Assembly (NCBI GenBank): GCA_000016765.1
Contig: CP000700.1
Coordinates: forward strand, 246,229-310,228
Direction of reading: 5' to 3'
Source of the DNA: Rhizorhabdus wittichii RW1
GTDB taxonomy: Bacteria > Pseudomonadota > Alphaproteobacteria > Sphingomonadales > Sphingomonadaceae
DNA length: 64,000 nt
The position numbers and the translations under genes were made by a program. Below the pieces are notes generated by a model. It made no database searches. It saw only the letters and a program-made list of their open reading frames with translations, and had not been told where the DNA came from. Shown piece by piece: positions 28,000 to 38,043 of this stretch. Each line of letters starts with the position of its first letter. Positions within the stretch are counted from its first letter, which is position 1.

Positions 28000-29331
28000 A
28001 TGGCACTCGCGGACATTTTCTCGCGCACCCGTCGCACCCTGGACGGTCCCGACGAAGAAACCGAGAATGTTTCACCGGTAACCGGCGAAATCGGCAGCAA
28101 CGAGGCGACGCGCAAGAAGCAGCGGTTGCTGCTCGCGGGCGTTGCCGGCGCGGGGCTGGTGCTCTCCTCCTTCTGGATATTCGGGGGCAACGACAAGGAC
28201 GCGGCTGAAGACGACGACGGTGAAAAGGTCGAGGTGTCGACCAAGGATCTGGTGAACCGCAACCTCTCCCAACAGGAGTGGATGGGGATGTCCGAGAACC
28301 AGTTCCAGTCGATGGAAAACCAGCTGAAGTCGGTGAATGCGCAGCAGAACCGCGTCGACGCGCTGGCAGCCCAGGTCGAAGCGCTGAAAGGACAGAACCA
28401 GGCCCTTCAGGCTGATGGCCAGCGGGTCTTCTCCGCCTACCAGGCCGAGAACGAACGGCTCAAGCGTGAGGCGGCGCAGCAGCGGGCGGCACCGCCGCCC
28501 CAGCCAGGTCCAGCCGCGCTCTACGGCCCGGGCGGGACCCAGGCCTATCGGCGGCCCGATGGCACGCCGGGGGCAGCCGGGCCCGCCGGCGCGCCGATGG
28601 GCGGAGCGGAAGTCAAGATGGTGAACTTCCAGACCGCCGAGACCGGCAATGCCTCGCGCGTCGCCAAGGGCAACACGGTCTACACCGACAGCGTCAACTA
28701 CCTGCCGCCCAACAGCTTCGCGTCCGCCAAGGTGATCGTCGGCGTCGATGCCAGTGCCGGCGTCAACAGCCAGTCCGATCCGCTTCCGGTCGTGCTGCGC
28801 GTGACGGGCCCTGCGCGCAGCGTCTTCCAGAACGGGCGCCTGCTCACCACCAAGATCGAGGGCTGCCTCATCAACGGGGCGGCGCGCGGCGACCTTTCGG
28901 CCGAGAAGGTCTACGTCAAACTGCAGAAGATGACCTGTCCGCAGCCCGGCGGCCGCTATGCGGTCTCGGAGGTCAAGGGCTTCATCGCCTTCGGCGGCAA
29001 GACCGGGGTGCGCGGCCGGGTGGTCTCGCGCGAAGGCGGGCTGGTGACGCAGGCCTTCATTGCCGGCCTCTTCGGTGGCTTTGGCCGCGGTTTCTCCGCA
29101 AATGCCAATTCGGTGTTCCAGGGCACCAACATAACCACAAACGGCAAGCGCGAAAAACTCTCGGCGGGCGAGATCCTGGAGGGTGGCTTCGGGGAAGGCG
29201 TCGCCCAGACCGGCGACATGGTCTCGAAATATCTGATCGAGCGCGCCGAACAGTATCAGCCGGTGATCGAGATGCCGACCGGCATCGATGTCGAAATCGT
29301 CTTCTTGGAGGGTGTCTATGTCCGTAACTGA
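28000..29331 (+). CDS. traB: Conjugative transfer protein TraB
   Basis: A 443-residue VirB10-like protein that links inner and outer membranes. A cytoplasmic N-terminus, one membrane helix at about residues 42-62, a coiled coil at about 105-155 (QLKSVNAQQNRVDALAAQVE), a proline-rich stretch near 165-195 and a C-terminal beta-barrel-type domain (KIEGCLINGAARGDLSAEKV, SAEKVYVKLQKMTCP) are visible. It starts five bases after traK. Confidence 0.94.
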   Translation: MALADIFSRTRRTLDGPDEETENVSPVTGEIGSNEATRKKQRLLLAGVAGAGLVLSSFWIFGGNDKDAAEDDDGEKVEVSTKDLVNRNLSQQEWMGMSENQFQSMENQLKSVNAQQNRVDALAAQVEALKGQNQALQADGQRVFSAYQAENERLKREAAQQRAAPPPQPGPAALYGPGGTQAYRRPDGTPGAAGPAGAPMGGAEVKMVNFQTAETGNASRVAKGNTVYTDSVNYLPPNSFASAKVIVGVDASAGVNSQSDPLPVVLRVTGPARSVFQNGRLLTTKIEGCLINGAARGDLSAEKVYVKLQKMTCPQPGGRYAVSEVKGFIAFGGKTGVRGRVVSREGGLVTQAFIAGLFGGFGRGFSANANSVFQGTNITTNGKREKLSAGEILEGGFGEGVAQTGDMVSKYLIERAEQYQPVIEMPTGIDVEIVFLEGVYVRN

Positions 29332-30199
29332 TCGCCTTCGCGCCGCTGCTGGGCGCACGCCCTGGAGCTTTGGCCTCATTGCCCTGCCGGTGGTGGGACT
29401 GGGCGCTGCAGCCATCGCTGCCGCCGCCGTGCCGACCGAAGACAGCCAGGTCGCCGGCCTGCTCAAGGCCCGGCTACCCAAGACCGAGATCAGCGCGGTC
29501 AACTGCGCCAAGGTCGCAGGGCTGTGCGAAGTGACGGCCGGCGCCAATCTCTTCTATGTCGATCGCGGCGCCCGCTATCTGGTCATCGGCCGGGTCTACG
29601 ACATGGAAACGCGGCAGGACGTGACGGCCGCACGCCTCCTGGAGATGAACCCCGACATGCTGGTCGGCGGCGCGGCCAAGGCCAATGCGACGGCCGCGCT
29701 CGGCGGCGAGGCGGACGCTTCTCCCGTCGCACCGACAGCCGGCGCGCGCCGTGTCTCCGTGCCAGTGCGCCCGGCCACGCTGTCGCTCGCTGGGCTGCCG
29801 CGCGACGGAGCGATCGTCTGGGGCAACAAGGCATCGAGCCAGTCGGTCACGGTCTTTACCGATTTTCGCTGCGGCTACTGCCGCGCGCTTACCAGCGTGC
29901 TGCGCAGCATGGACGTCAAGGTCATCGAACGGCCCATTTCGGTCCTGGGCAGCCGGGATCTGGCCGACCGCGTCTATTGCGCCAAGAACCGGGAAGAGGC
30001 GCTTCACGCCGCCTATTCCGGTGCGCCGTTCGAAAGCGGCGGCAAATGTGACACGCGCGGTCTCGACGCCAACGAGCAATTTGCCCGTAGCCATGGCCTG
30101 AGCGGAACCCCCGTGATCGTTCGCAGCGACGGCGCCATGCTTGAGGGCTACCGGCCCAAGGATGTGCTGGAAGCATGGCTGAAGGGAGCCAAGTCGTGA
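29318..30199 (+). CDS. DsbC-family disulfide isomerase of the transfer region
   Basis: A 293-residue periplasmic thiol-disulfide protein. An N-terminal membrane or signal segment (FGLIALPVVGLGAAAIAAAA), a DsbC-like dimerisation part and a thioredoxin domain with active site C185-G-Y-C188 and the cis-Pro loop SGTPVIV are seen. It would fold the cysteine-rich TraU, TraN and TraH. The ATG at 29318 overlaps the end of traB and follows GGAGG. Equivalent in role to F TrbB/DsbC. Confidence 0.92.
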   Translation: MSVTDRLRAAAGRTPWSFGLIALPVVGLGAAAIAAAAVPTEDSQVAGLLKARLPKTEISAVNCAKVAGLCEVTAGANLFYVDRGARYLVIGRVYDMETRQDVTAARLLEMNPDMLVGGAAKANATAALGGEADASPVAPTAGARRVSVPVRPATLSLAGLPRDGAIVWGNKASSQSVTVFTDFRCGYCRALTSVLRSMDVKVIERPISVLGSRDLADRVYCAKNREEALHAAYSGAPFESGGKCDTRGLDANEQFARSHGLSGTPVIVRSDGAMLEGYRPKDVLEAWLKGAKS

Positions 30200-31188
30200 A
30201 GGGCCGCGCCACGCACTGGCATGCTGGCCTGGCGCTCGCCGTCCTGCCGCTTATGGGGGGCTGCGCATCGTTCGGCAGCAATATCGCGGGCAGTTTTTCC
30301 TGCCCTGCGCCGGACGGAATTTGCGCGCCGTCGTCATCGATCGACGACCGGGCATTGGCCCTCATCACGGCTGAAGCGCCGGACGCCGTGCCGTCACCGG
30401 CGGGACCCTATCGCGATCCCGACATGGGAGCGGGAAAAGGCGCCCGGACGGCGGTGGCAAGCCCGCGGCGCATGCCGGTGTCGATCGGAGAGGCGGGCCG
30501 CACGCGTGAGAAAGTGCTGCGGATCGTCTTCCAGCCTTATATCGACGAGCGCGGCCGGCTGCACGAGGCGAGTGCCGTCCATGCCGTGGTTGCGCAGGGC
30601 GAGTGGCAGCAGCAGGCTATCGCGGACGCGTCTGGCCTCTCCTCCCGCGATGAGCGCGCGGCGGCCTATGCGGGCGAGACGCTCGCCGACGCGGTCGATC
30701 GCGCCGAGACGCAGCGCCTCTCCTCTGCCGAAGGCCTGCCTGACCCGGCGGCTGTCGCTGCCGCGCGGGCGCGCGTGACGGCGGATCCGGTTGCCAGCAT
30801 CAAGAGCGATGTCGCGGCCCGGTTGACGCCACGGCCGGATGCGCGGGCGCGGCGCAAGGTCGCGGCAACGCCAGCGCAACCCGGGAGCGCCCCGGTTTCG
30901 CCCACCGCGCCGACTGCTCCTTCCTCAGCAACGGCTGCGCCGCCGGCGCGTGCGGTCCCGTCGGCTCCGCCGGCTGCGGCAGTCCCTGCCGCTCCTACCA
31001 AGACGACCGCTGGCGCGGAAGCGGCGGCGCGGGTGAAAGCCGATAGCCGGTACCAGGCGGTGGCGTCGCAGGCACAGGATGGTGCGCGGGCAGCGGCCAC
31101 GGGCGCGCAGGCGCCCGATCTGCGGCCGGTGCTCAAGCCCACGGTGAGTTCGGCCCCATTCCCCGGCGCTGTCGCGGAGGAGAACTGA
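30196..31188 (+). CDS. traV: Conjugative transfer lipoprotein TraV
   Basis: A 330-residue lipoprotein with lipobox LMGGC (Cys23) and the TraV cysteine pattern SFSCPAPDGICAPSS after it. The long C-terminal part is Ala/Pro-rich, extending it well beyond the F protein (about 170 residues). TraV is the VirB7-like outer-membrane core lipoprotein. A GTG start overlaps the stop of the dsbC gene (GTGA), after GGGAG. Confidence 0.9.
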   Translation: MKGRATHWHAGLALAVLPLMGGCASFGSNIAGSFSCPAPDGICAPSSSIDDRALALITAEAPDAVPSPAGPYRDPDMGAGKGARTAVASPRRMPVSIGEAGRTREKVLRIVFQPYIDERGRLHEASAVHAVVAQGEWQQQAIADASGLSSRDERAAAYAGETLADAVDRAETQRLSSAEGLPDPAAVAAARARVTADPVASIKSDVAARLTPRPDARARRKVAATPAQPGSAPVSPTAPTAPSSATAAPPARAVPSAPPAAAVPAAPTKTTAGAEAAARVKADSRYQAVASQAQDGARAAATGAQAPDLRPVLKPTVSSAPFPGAVAEEN

Positions 31189-31189
31189 C

Positions 31190-33784
31190 ATGGCGAAAGG
31201 CGGCTTTTTCGACAGCATGCTTTCGGGGCTCTTCGGCGATGCCGCGCGCCCTGATGATGACCGGCCCGCGCTTGGCGTTCCCATGCTGGCGCACTGGCTG
31301 CCCTATCGCAGCTACGATCCCAAGACGGGGATCTTCTACAACAGCGCCTCGCGCGGATTCGTGATCGAGGCCGCTCCGATGGTGGGCGCGGACGAGCGCA
31401 CCGCGGAGATCATCACGCAGTTCCTGTCCGAAGGCATTCCCGCGCCGGGCTGCATCCAGTTCCATCAGTGGATGAGCCCGCGCGTGGGGGAGGCGCTGAG
31501 CAAATGGTATCTGCCGCGCTATGCCGCACGCGGCGTCTACGAACGGATGGCCAAGCACCGGGTCGATTTCCTCAGCGACGGCGTATGGCAGTCGCTCTCG
31601 AAGGACGCGCCCTTTTGCCTGCGCCATCACCGCGTGGCGATCTCCTATTCGACGCCCGAGAGCTCGTCGGTGTCCGATGACGACATCGTCTCGGTCATGG
31701 AGGGGCTCGTCTCCGCGCTGGCTTCGGTGGGGATCACGACCCGGCGCATGGATCCGGTCGCGCTGATCGCCTGGATCGACGACATCACTTCACCGACCAC
31801 GGCTGCCGGTGAGGACGTCGTCAGCTACAATCCCTTCGATCCAATCGCCGACCAGGCCATTCGCCGCGACATCGAGCTCCGGGTCGAACCCGACCGGATG
31901 CTGCTGCGCACCGAGCGGTTCCGACCGACCGGCAAGGTCCACGAAGGCGCCCCGGAGATCGGCGAGATCTATCCCGATGTCTTTGACGTGCGCTCCTTCT
32001 CGGTGCGCAACCTGCCCAATCGCTGGGCGCCCTGGGACATGGCGAAGCTGGTGGGCGACATGTTCACTGACAAGCTGCGCATGCCGTGCCCGGTCGCGAC
32101 GAACCTGTGCGTTGAATATCCGGACACCCAGGCCTCGTCGAACAAGGCGAGCTTCAAGTTCATGCGGACGACGAGTCTCGCCGATTCCAAGTCCGCGCGT
32201 TTCCTGCCGCAGCTGCGCGACCAGAGCCAGGAGTGGCGGTTCGTCAACGACGAGATCCGGCAGGGCCGCAAACTTGTGCGGGTATTCTTTTCCGTCACCT
32301 CCTTCTCGCCCAAGGGACGCGGCGACGCCAACGAACGTGTGCTCAAATCCGTCTACCGCGCGGCGGGCTGGGACCTGCTCGACGACCGCTACCTGCAGGT
32401 GATGGGCCTGCTCTGCGCCATGCCCATGACGATGGCCAACGGCCTGTCGCGCGATCTCGAGCGGATGAAGCGCATGCGCACGCTGCTCACCACCACCGCC
32501 GCCAATCTCGCGCCGCTGCAGGGCGAATATCTAGGCGGCCATGTGCCGCATCTCCTGATGGTGGGACGGCGCGGCCAGCCCTTCTTCTGGTCACCCTTCG
32601 AAAACGCGGCGGGCAACCATAATGTCGCGGTCTTCGGCAAATCGGGATCGGGCAAGTCGGTGGCCTTGCAGGAGCTGTGCGCCTCGCTGTGCGGCGCTGG
32701 CGCAAAGGTGGTCGTGATCGACGACGGGCGATCGTTCGAGCATTCGGCCAAATTGCAGGGCGGCGCCTTCGTCGAATTCACCATGAGCTCGGGCTTCTGC
32801 CTTAATCCCTTCTCGATGATCGACGAGGCCCAGGCGGCTGAGGACGAGGACTATCTGCTCGACTGCATGGCGATGCTCAAGGCCATCGTGAACCAGATGT
32901 CGCGCCACATCGACCGTCTCAACGATACCGAGCGCGGCCTCATCGATGGCGCGGTCAACACGGTGTGGGAGGCACACGGCCGAAGAGGATCGATCGACCT
33001 TGTGATCGAGGCGCTCGATGCAACCGGCAACGCGCTCGCGCACGACCTCGGTATTGCGATGCGCCCCTTCTCGGCGGCGGGCACCTATGGCCGGTTCTTC
33101 CAGGGGGAGGTCAGCTTCGAACTGAAGGCGCAGCTCACGGTCTTCGAGCTCTCGGATCTCTCCGCGCGCGAAGAACTGCGCAGCGTGGTCCTCACCGCCA
33201 TCATGTTCATGTCGCAGCAGGTGATGCGCAAGGTCGATCGCGCAATCCCCAAGGCACTGCTGCTGGATGAAGCCTGGCAGCTGCTGCGCGGCGGGGCTAT
33301 GGCCGACTTCATCGAGACCTATGCGCGCACCTGCCGCAAATATGGCGCTTCGCTCGTCACCGCCACGCAGTCGCTCAACGATTATTACAAGTCGGCGGGT
33401 TCGATCGCGGCGCTGGAGAACAGCGACTGGTTCGTCATCCTGCAGCAGAAGCCGGAAACGATCGCCGACTTCAAGAAGCATGATCGCTTCGAGATGGACG
33501 ATTATACCGATGCGCTGCTGCGCTCCTTGAAGCGTAACGGCTTCGAATATTCGGACATCATGATCAAGGGACCCGAGACGCTGGCGGTTGGTCGCCTGGT
33601 TCTGGATCCCTATTCAGCCACATTGTTTTCCTCGAGCCCGCAGACCTTCGCCCGGATCGAGGCGCTGATCGGAGAGGGTCTCAGCATGGACGAGGCGATC
33701 GAGCGCATCGCCTTTCCCGACAACCCCGAGAAATGGGCGGCGAACGCGGAGAGTGATCCCGACGTCGCAATCGCCGCGGAGTAG
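31190..33784 (+). CDS. traC: Conjugative transfer ATPase TraC
   Basis: An 864-residue VirB4-family ATPase that powers pilus assembly. Walker A GKSGSGKS lies near residue 483 and Walker B ALLLDEAW near residue 690, with TATQSLNDYY downstream. The N-terminal domain contains FRPTGKVHEGAPEIGEIYPD, typical of F-type TraC. Length matches the family. The start follows the traV stop by one base. Confidence 0.96.
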   Translation: MAKGGFFDSMLSGLFGDAARPDDDRPALGVPMLAHWLPYRSYDPKTGIFYNSASRGFVIEAAPMVGADERTAEIITQFLSEGIPAPGCIQFHQWMSPRVGEALSKWYLPRYAARGVYERMAKHRVDFLSDGVWQSLSKDAPFCLRHHRVAISYSTPESSSVSDDDIVSVMEGLVSALASVGITTRRMDPVALIAWIDDITSPTTAAGEDVVSYNPFDPIADQAIRRDIELRVEPDRMLLRTERFRPTGKVHEGAPEIGEIYPDVFDVRSFSVRNLPNRWAPWDMAKLVGDMFTDKLRMPCPVATNLCVEYPDTQASSNKASFKFMRTTSLADSKSARFLPQLRDQSQEWRFVNDEIRQGRKLVRVFFSVTSFSPKGRGDANERVLKSVYRAAGWDLLDDRYLQVMGLLCAMPMTMANGLSRDLERMKRMRTLLTTTAANLAPLQGEYLGGHVPHLLMVGRRGQPFFWSPFENAAGNHNVAVFGKSGSGKSVALQELCASLCGAGAKVVVIDDGRSFEHSAKLQGGAFVEFTMSSGFCLNPFSMIDEAQAAEDEDYLLDCMAMLKAIVNQMSRHIDRLNDTERGLIDGAVNTVWEAHGRRGSIDLVIEALDATGNALAHDLGIAMRPFSAAGTYGRFFQGEVSFELKAQLTVFELSDLSAREELRSVVLTAIMFMSQQVMRKVDRAIPKALLLDEAWQLLRGGAMADFIETYARTCRKYGASLVTATQSLNDYYKSAGSIAALENSDWFVILQQKPETIADFKKHDRFEMDDYTDALLRSLKRNGFEYSDIMIKGPETLAVGRLVLDPYSATLFSSSPQTFARIEALIGEGLSMDEAIERIAFPDNPEKWAANAESDPDVAIAAE

Positions 33785-33789
33785 GTACG

Positions 33790-34164
33790 GTGGCAACGAT
33801 CGCGAGCGAAGAGACCCTTAAGCCCAGCTCATCAGCGGCGGCTAACCCGCGCATCCGGCTCGACCTGCGCACGATCCTCTATTGGTATCTCCACCTTTTC
33901 GGCTTCACCCTGTCGTCGCTGCTGATCAGCTGGGGGCTGTTCTTTCTCTTCTTTCTGGCGATCGGCGGCTTCTCGATCGACGGCATGATGCACCAGCTGG
34001 CCAATATGGCGAGCCGCTATGTCGCCGCGGACCCAGCGCGCATCGCATCCTTCAAGCAGGTGCTGGCCGGCGCGCAGCTTCTCCTGGCCGGCGCGATCAT
34101 CGTGCTGCGCCGACATCTCATCATTCCGCGTCATGTGTCTGAAGGGAACCGTTCCCATGGCTGA
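33790..34164 (+). CDS. Small membrane protein in the tra operon
   Basis: A 124-residue protein with a GTG start and two membrane segments (LFGFTLSSLLISWGLFFLFF and LAGAQLLLAGAIIVL). I do not recognise a family. It lies between traC and trbI and overlaps trbI by eight bases, so it is expressed with the transfer genes and probably sits in the inner membrane with them. Confidence 0.75.
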   Translation: MATIASEETLKPSSSAAANPRIRLDLRTILYWYLHLFGFTLSSLLISWGLFFLFFLAIGGFSIDGMMHQLANMASRYVAADPARIASFKQVLAGAQLLLAGAIIVLRRHLIIPRHVSEGNRSHG

Positions 34165-34804
34165 GCAGGCTGAACTCGATCTTCCTCCCGTCCCCGCGCC
34201 GTCTGGCAAAGCCGCGCGCTCGCGCCGCGCGGCCCTTTTCGCAGGATTGACCCGCTGGCAGATGCTGGGCGGGCTGATGCTGCTCGCGGCGCTCGTCTGG
34301 GCGATGTGGGTGACCCGGCAGGTGAGTGCCCGGACCGATCATATCGTTTCGGTCAAGCTCTCCGAACTGGTCGGCGAATATGTCGAGGCGCAGCGCTACT
34401 CAGCATCGCCACCTGAGCGGGTCAAGGCCGAGATGCAGGCCTTCATGGCATCGCTCGACAAGGAGCTTGCGCGTCGCAGCGCCCATGGCGACGTCATCCT
34501 CGTGGGCGAGGCCGTGCTCAGCAAGAATGTCGATGACATCACGGAAACGGTGAAGAAGGCAGTCTATGCTTCGGGCGTGCCGATACCCAAGCGGATTACG
34601 GCCGAGGAGCTGCAGCGCCTGCAGCAAATGAGCCTGCAGGCGGCGCCCGAAATGCCCGTGCCGCAGGATCCGCGGACGACCGCGCCGGCGAGCGCCGCAC
34701 AAGCCACTGCCCAACCGGTTCCATCCGTCCTTCCCCCGGCCGTTGGCGCCCAGGGAGCCACCGTCTCGAGCTTTGGAGCGCCCGATGTCGGCCCTGCTCA
34801 GTGA
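34157..34804 (+). CDS. trbI: Conjugative transfer protein TrbI
   Basis: A 215-residue protein with one membrane helix (WQMLGGLMLLAALVWAMWV) and a periplasmic domain matching F-type TrbI (VSVKLSELVGEYVEAQ, VGEAVLSKNVDDITETV). The C-terminal 50 residues are Ala/Pro-rich. TrbI affects pilus retraction in F. It overlaps the next gene by 20 bases. Confidence 0.85.
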   Translation: MAEQAELDLPPVPAPSGKAARSRRAALFAGLTRWQMLGGLMLLAALVWAMWVTRQVSARTDHIVSVKLSELVGEYVEAQRYSASPPERVKAEMQAFMASLDKELARRSAHGDVILVGEAVLSKNVDDITETVKKAVYASGVPIPKRITAEELQRLQQMSLQAAPEMPVPQDPRTTAPASAAQATAQPVPSVLPPAVGAQGATVSSFGAPDVGPAQ

Positions 34805-35348
34805 CAGGGGCGAAACCCCGGTGGTGCCGGCTCGCGCAGCGCCGGCCTGGCGACCGCGCAAGCATCTCTGGGCGGCGCTGGGGCTCCTGTCGGTCGGCAC
34901 CGTGGTTCTGGGCGCGATCGCGGATTGGCGCGATCGTCATGCCTTCCTCATCAACACGAGCGAGTCCCTGCCGAACTGGGCGTTCCTCATCGATCGGGGC
35001 CGAATGCCGGCCCGCGGTGACTATGTCTTCTTCGACCCGCCCGCGACCGCTCTCGTCCACCGTCATTTCGGAGCGCGGCCCGCTATGTTCGGCAAGCTGG
35101 TTTATGGTCTGCCCGGCGATGTTGTTTCCCATAGCGGCAACGACGTCCTGATCGAAGGGCGCCTGGTGGCGCGCATGAAGCGAGCCTCGCGCCTGGGCGA
35201 ATTGTTGACGCCCGGCGCGACCGGGCCGGTCCCGGCGGGCTGCTATTTTGTCGGGACGCCGCACAAGGACGGGTTCGACAGCCGCTATGCTGACATCGGC
35301 TTCGTCTGCGCGCGCCGGATTATCGGTACCGGGAAGCCGCTACTATGA
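34785..35348 (+). CDS. S26 family signal peptidase of the transfer region
   Basis: A 187-residue membrane-anchored S26 serine peptidase. A helix near residues 26-45 is followed by the catalytic Ser61 in SESLPNWAF and Lys104 in FGKLVYGLPGD, and the final box PAGCYFVGTPHKDGFDSRY. It is related to RP4 TraF, which cyclises and matures pilin; F itself uses the host peptidase. Here it probably processes the pilin at 25960. The ATG follows TTGGAG. Confidence 0.9.
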   Translation: MSALLSDRGETPVVPARAAPAWRPRKHLWAALGLLSVGTVVLGAIADWRDRHAFLINTSESLPNWAFLIDRGRMPARGDYVFFDPPATALVHRHFGARPAMFGKLVYGLPGDVVSHSGNDVLIEGRLVARMKRASRLGELLTPGATGPVPAGCYFVGTPHKDGFDSRYADIGFVCARRIIGTGKPLL

Positions 35349-35998
35349 CGCGCACCATCCTGCTGGCGGCGACAACCGCATGCCTGGGCGGCGCGACCCT
35401 GTTTCTTGTCGGCTCCGCCAGCGAGGCGCGCGATTATGGAACGGCAGGGCAGGCCTTTCCGATCATCGAGCCTGACCTGCTTGCGACGATCGAGGCGCGG
35501 CTGCGCCATGCCGAAGCGAGCGGCGAACTGGCGCGAACCAATGCGCTCTTCGCCAAGCGGGTTGAGGCCAAGGTCCGGCGGCCTGATCCCGTCGCCGGTA
35601 TCTCGCCGGCCCAGGAGACGCGCAGCTGGGATTTCGATCCCTCGGTTCGCATCGACCATGATGTCCGCGACCAAAAGGGGAATATGATCGCAAAGGCCGG
35701 TCAGAAGGTGAACCCGCTCGATTTCGTCGGCATTCATCAGGATCTTGTCTTTGTCGATGGGGACAATGCCGAGCAGCTGGACTGGGCCTGCGGCAAATAT
35801 AGCGACGTGAAGGCGAAGATCATCTTCGTGAAGGGATCGCCGATCGAGGCGATGTCGCAGCGCAAGCGGCGCTTCTATTTCGACCAGGAGGGCAAGCTCA
35901 CCGGTCGCTTCGGCATCGAGCACACGCCCGCCGTCGTCAGCCAGGCGGGCCGTGTGATGCGGGTCACCGAACATGCGCTCAAGGGGAGGGCGGGCTGA
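35345..35998 (+). CDS. traW: Conjugative transfer protein TraW
   Basis: A 217-residue secreted protein with a signal peptide (LLAATTACLGGATLFLVGSA) and the TraW region ARDYGTAGQAFPIIEPDLL, then DPLDFVGI-like NPLDFVGIHQDLVFVDGD. It is a periplasmic factor for F pilus assembly that works with TraU and TrbC. ATGA overlap with the peptidase gene. Confidence 0.94.
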   Translation: MTRTILLAATTACLGGATLFLVGSASEARDYGTAGQAFPIIEPDLLATIEARLRHAEASGELARTNALFAKRVEAKVRRPDPVAGISPAQETRSWDFDPSVRIDHDVRDQKGNMIAKAGQKVNPLDFVGIHQDLVFVDGDNAEQLDWACGKYSDVKAKIIFVKGSPIEAMSQRKRRFYFDQEGKLTGRFGIEHTPAVVSQAGRVMRVTEHALKGRAG

Positions 35999-36266
35999 TG
36001 CCCTTGTGGCTCGACCTCCTGCGCACGCCAATGGCCGCGCCCGAGACAAGTGACCTGCGCCGCATGCGCCGGACCTGGCACGCGTTGTGCATCCTTCTCG
36101 CGCTCGTGGTCGGTTGGTTCGGCCCGCTGCGTCAATGGGTCGGCCGCCCGGCCGTGGCGGCGGTGGCCCTCGCGCTGCTCGTCGGTACGGCGCTCTACAC
36201 AGCGCTGTATCTGGCTCGCAAGCAGCGCGCTGACGCAGCCTATCTCGATCAATTGGGAGAGCGAGA

Positions 36267-36270
<4 letters not shown>
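35998..36270 (+). CDS. Small membrane protein in the tra operon
   Basis: A 90-residue protein with two membrane segments (WHALCILLALVVGWFG and VAAVALALLVGTALYTALYL). No family is recognised. Its start overlaps the traW stop and its end overlaps traU by four bases, so it is translationally coupled and likely a true operon member. Confidence 0.75.
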
Positions 36271-37289
<1,019 letters not shown>

Positions 37290-37299
37290 GGAGGGGTCG

Positions 37300-38043
37300 A
37301 TGCGTTTCGCTGCCTGGGGCGTTGCTGCCCTGCTTGCTACCGCCGGTGTATCGGCGCTGCTCGCCCAGACCGTTGACGGTCTCGACGTGCAGGCCATCAA
37401 AAAGCGCTCGGCCGACCTTGCCGCGGATGCCGAAGCCTTCGTGAACCACGTCAAGGATCGCGGCGACCAGTTCCGCGAGGAGGCCGTCGCGGTGCGCGAA
37501 GCCGGCACTGAAAACATGCGACAGGTCGCGGCCAAGGATCTGCCCAAGGGGCCCGACGGCGCGATCGACTTCGATGAGATCGTGCAAGGCGCCGCCGGTA
37601 ATGCCAGCGTCAAGAGTGGCGAGGCGCCGCAATTCATCGTCTTTGCCAGCCTCTCGATGCCGCCGCAGTCCCTGAAGCCGCTTATCCGCGATACGGCGCG
37701 CGCGGGCGGCGTCGTGGTGTTCCGCGGCTTTCCGAACAACAGCATGAAGGAGTTTGCGACCCGGCTCGGGCAGATCGTCGAGCGCCAGGACGAATTCGCC
37801 AATGTCGGCATCGATCCGCGACTGTTCCGAGCCTTCAATGTGCAGGCGGTCCCGACCTATGTTGCCGTGTCGTCCGATTTCGACCTGTGCGCCGGCTTTT
37901 CCTGCCAGACAAAGGTGCCGCCCTATGACCGCATGACGGGCAATGTCACCGTGGAATATGCGCTCAGCAGCTTTGCCGACGGCTATGGTCCGGGCGCCCG
38001 GGTCGCCGCCGTTGGCCTCTCAAATATGCGGATGCAGCGCTGA
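37300..38043 (+). CDS. trbC: Conjugative transfer protein TrbC
   Basis: A 247-residue secreted protein. Signal peptide then a domain with QFIVFASLSMPPQSLKPLI and VVVFRGFPNNSM, and VQAVPTYV, the thioredoxin-like TrbC core lacking a CxxC. In F, TrbC acts with TraW in pilus assembly. The ATG at 37300 follows GGGAGGGG. It overlaps traN by one base. Confidence 0.94.
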   Translation: MRFAAWGVAALLATAGVSALLAQTVDGLDVQAIKKRSADLAADAEAFVNHVKDRGDQFREEAVAVREAGTENMRQVAAKDLPKGPDGAIDFDEIVQGAAGNASVKSGEAPQFIVFASLSMPPQSLKPLIRDTARAGGVVVFRGFPNNSMKEFATRLGQIVERQDEFANVGIDPRLFRAFNVQAVPTYVAVSSDFDLCAGFSCQTKVPPYDRMTGNVTVEYALSSFADGYGPGARVAAVGLSNMRMQR

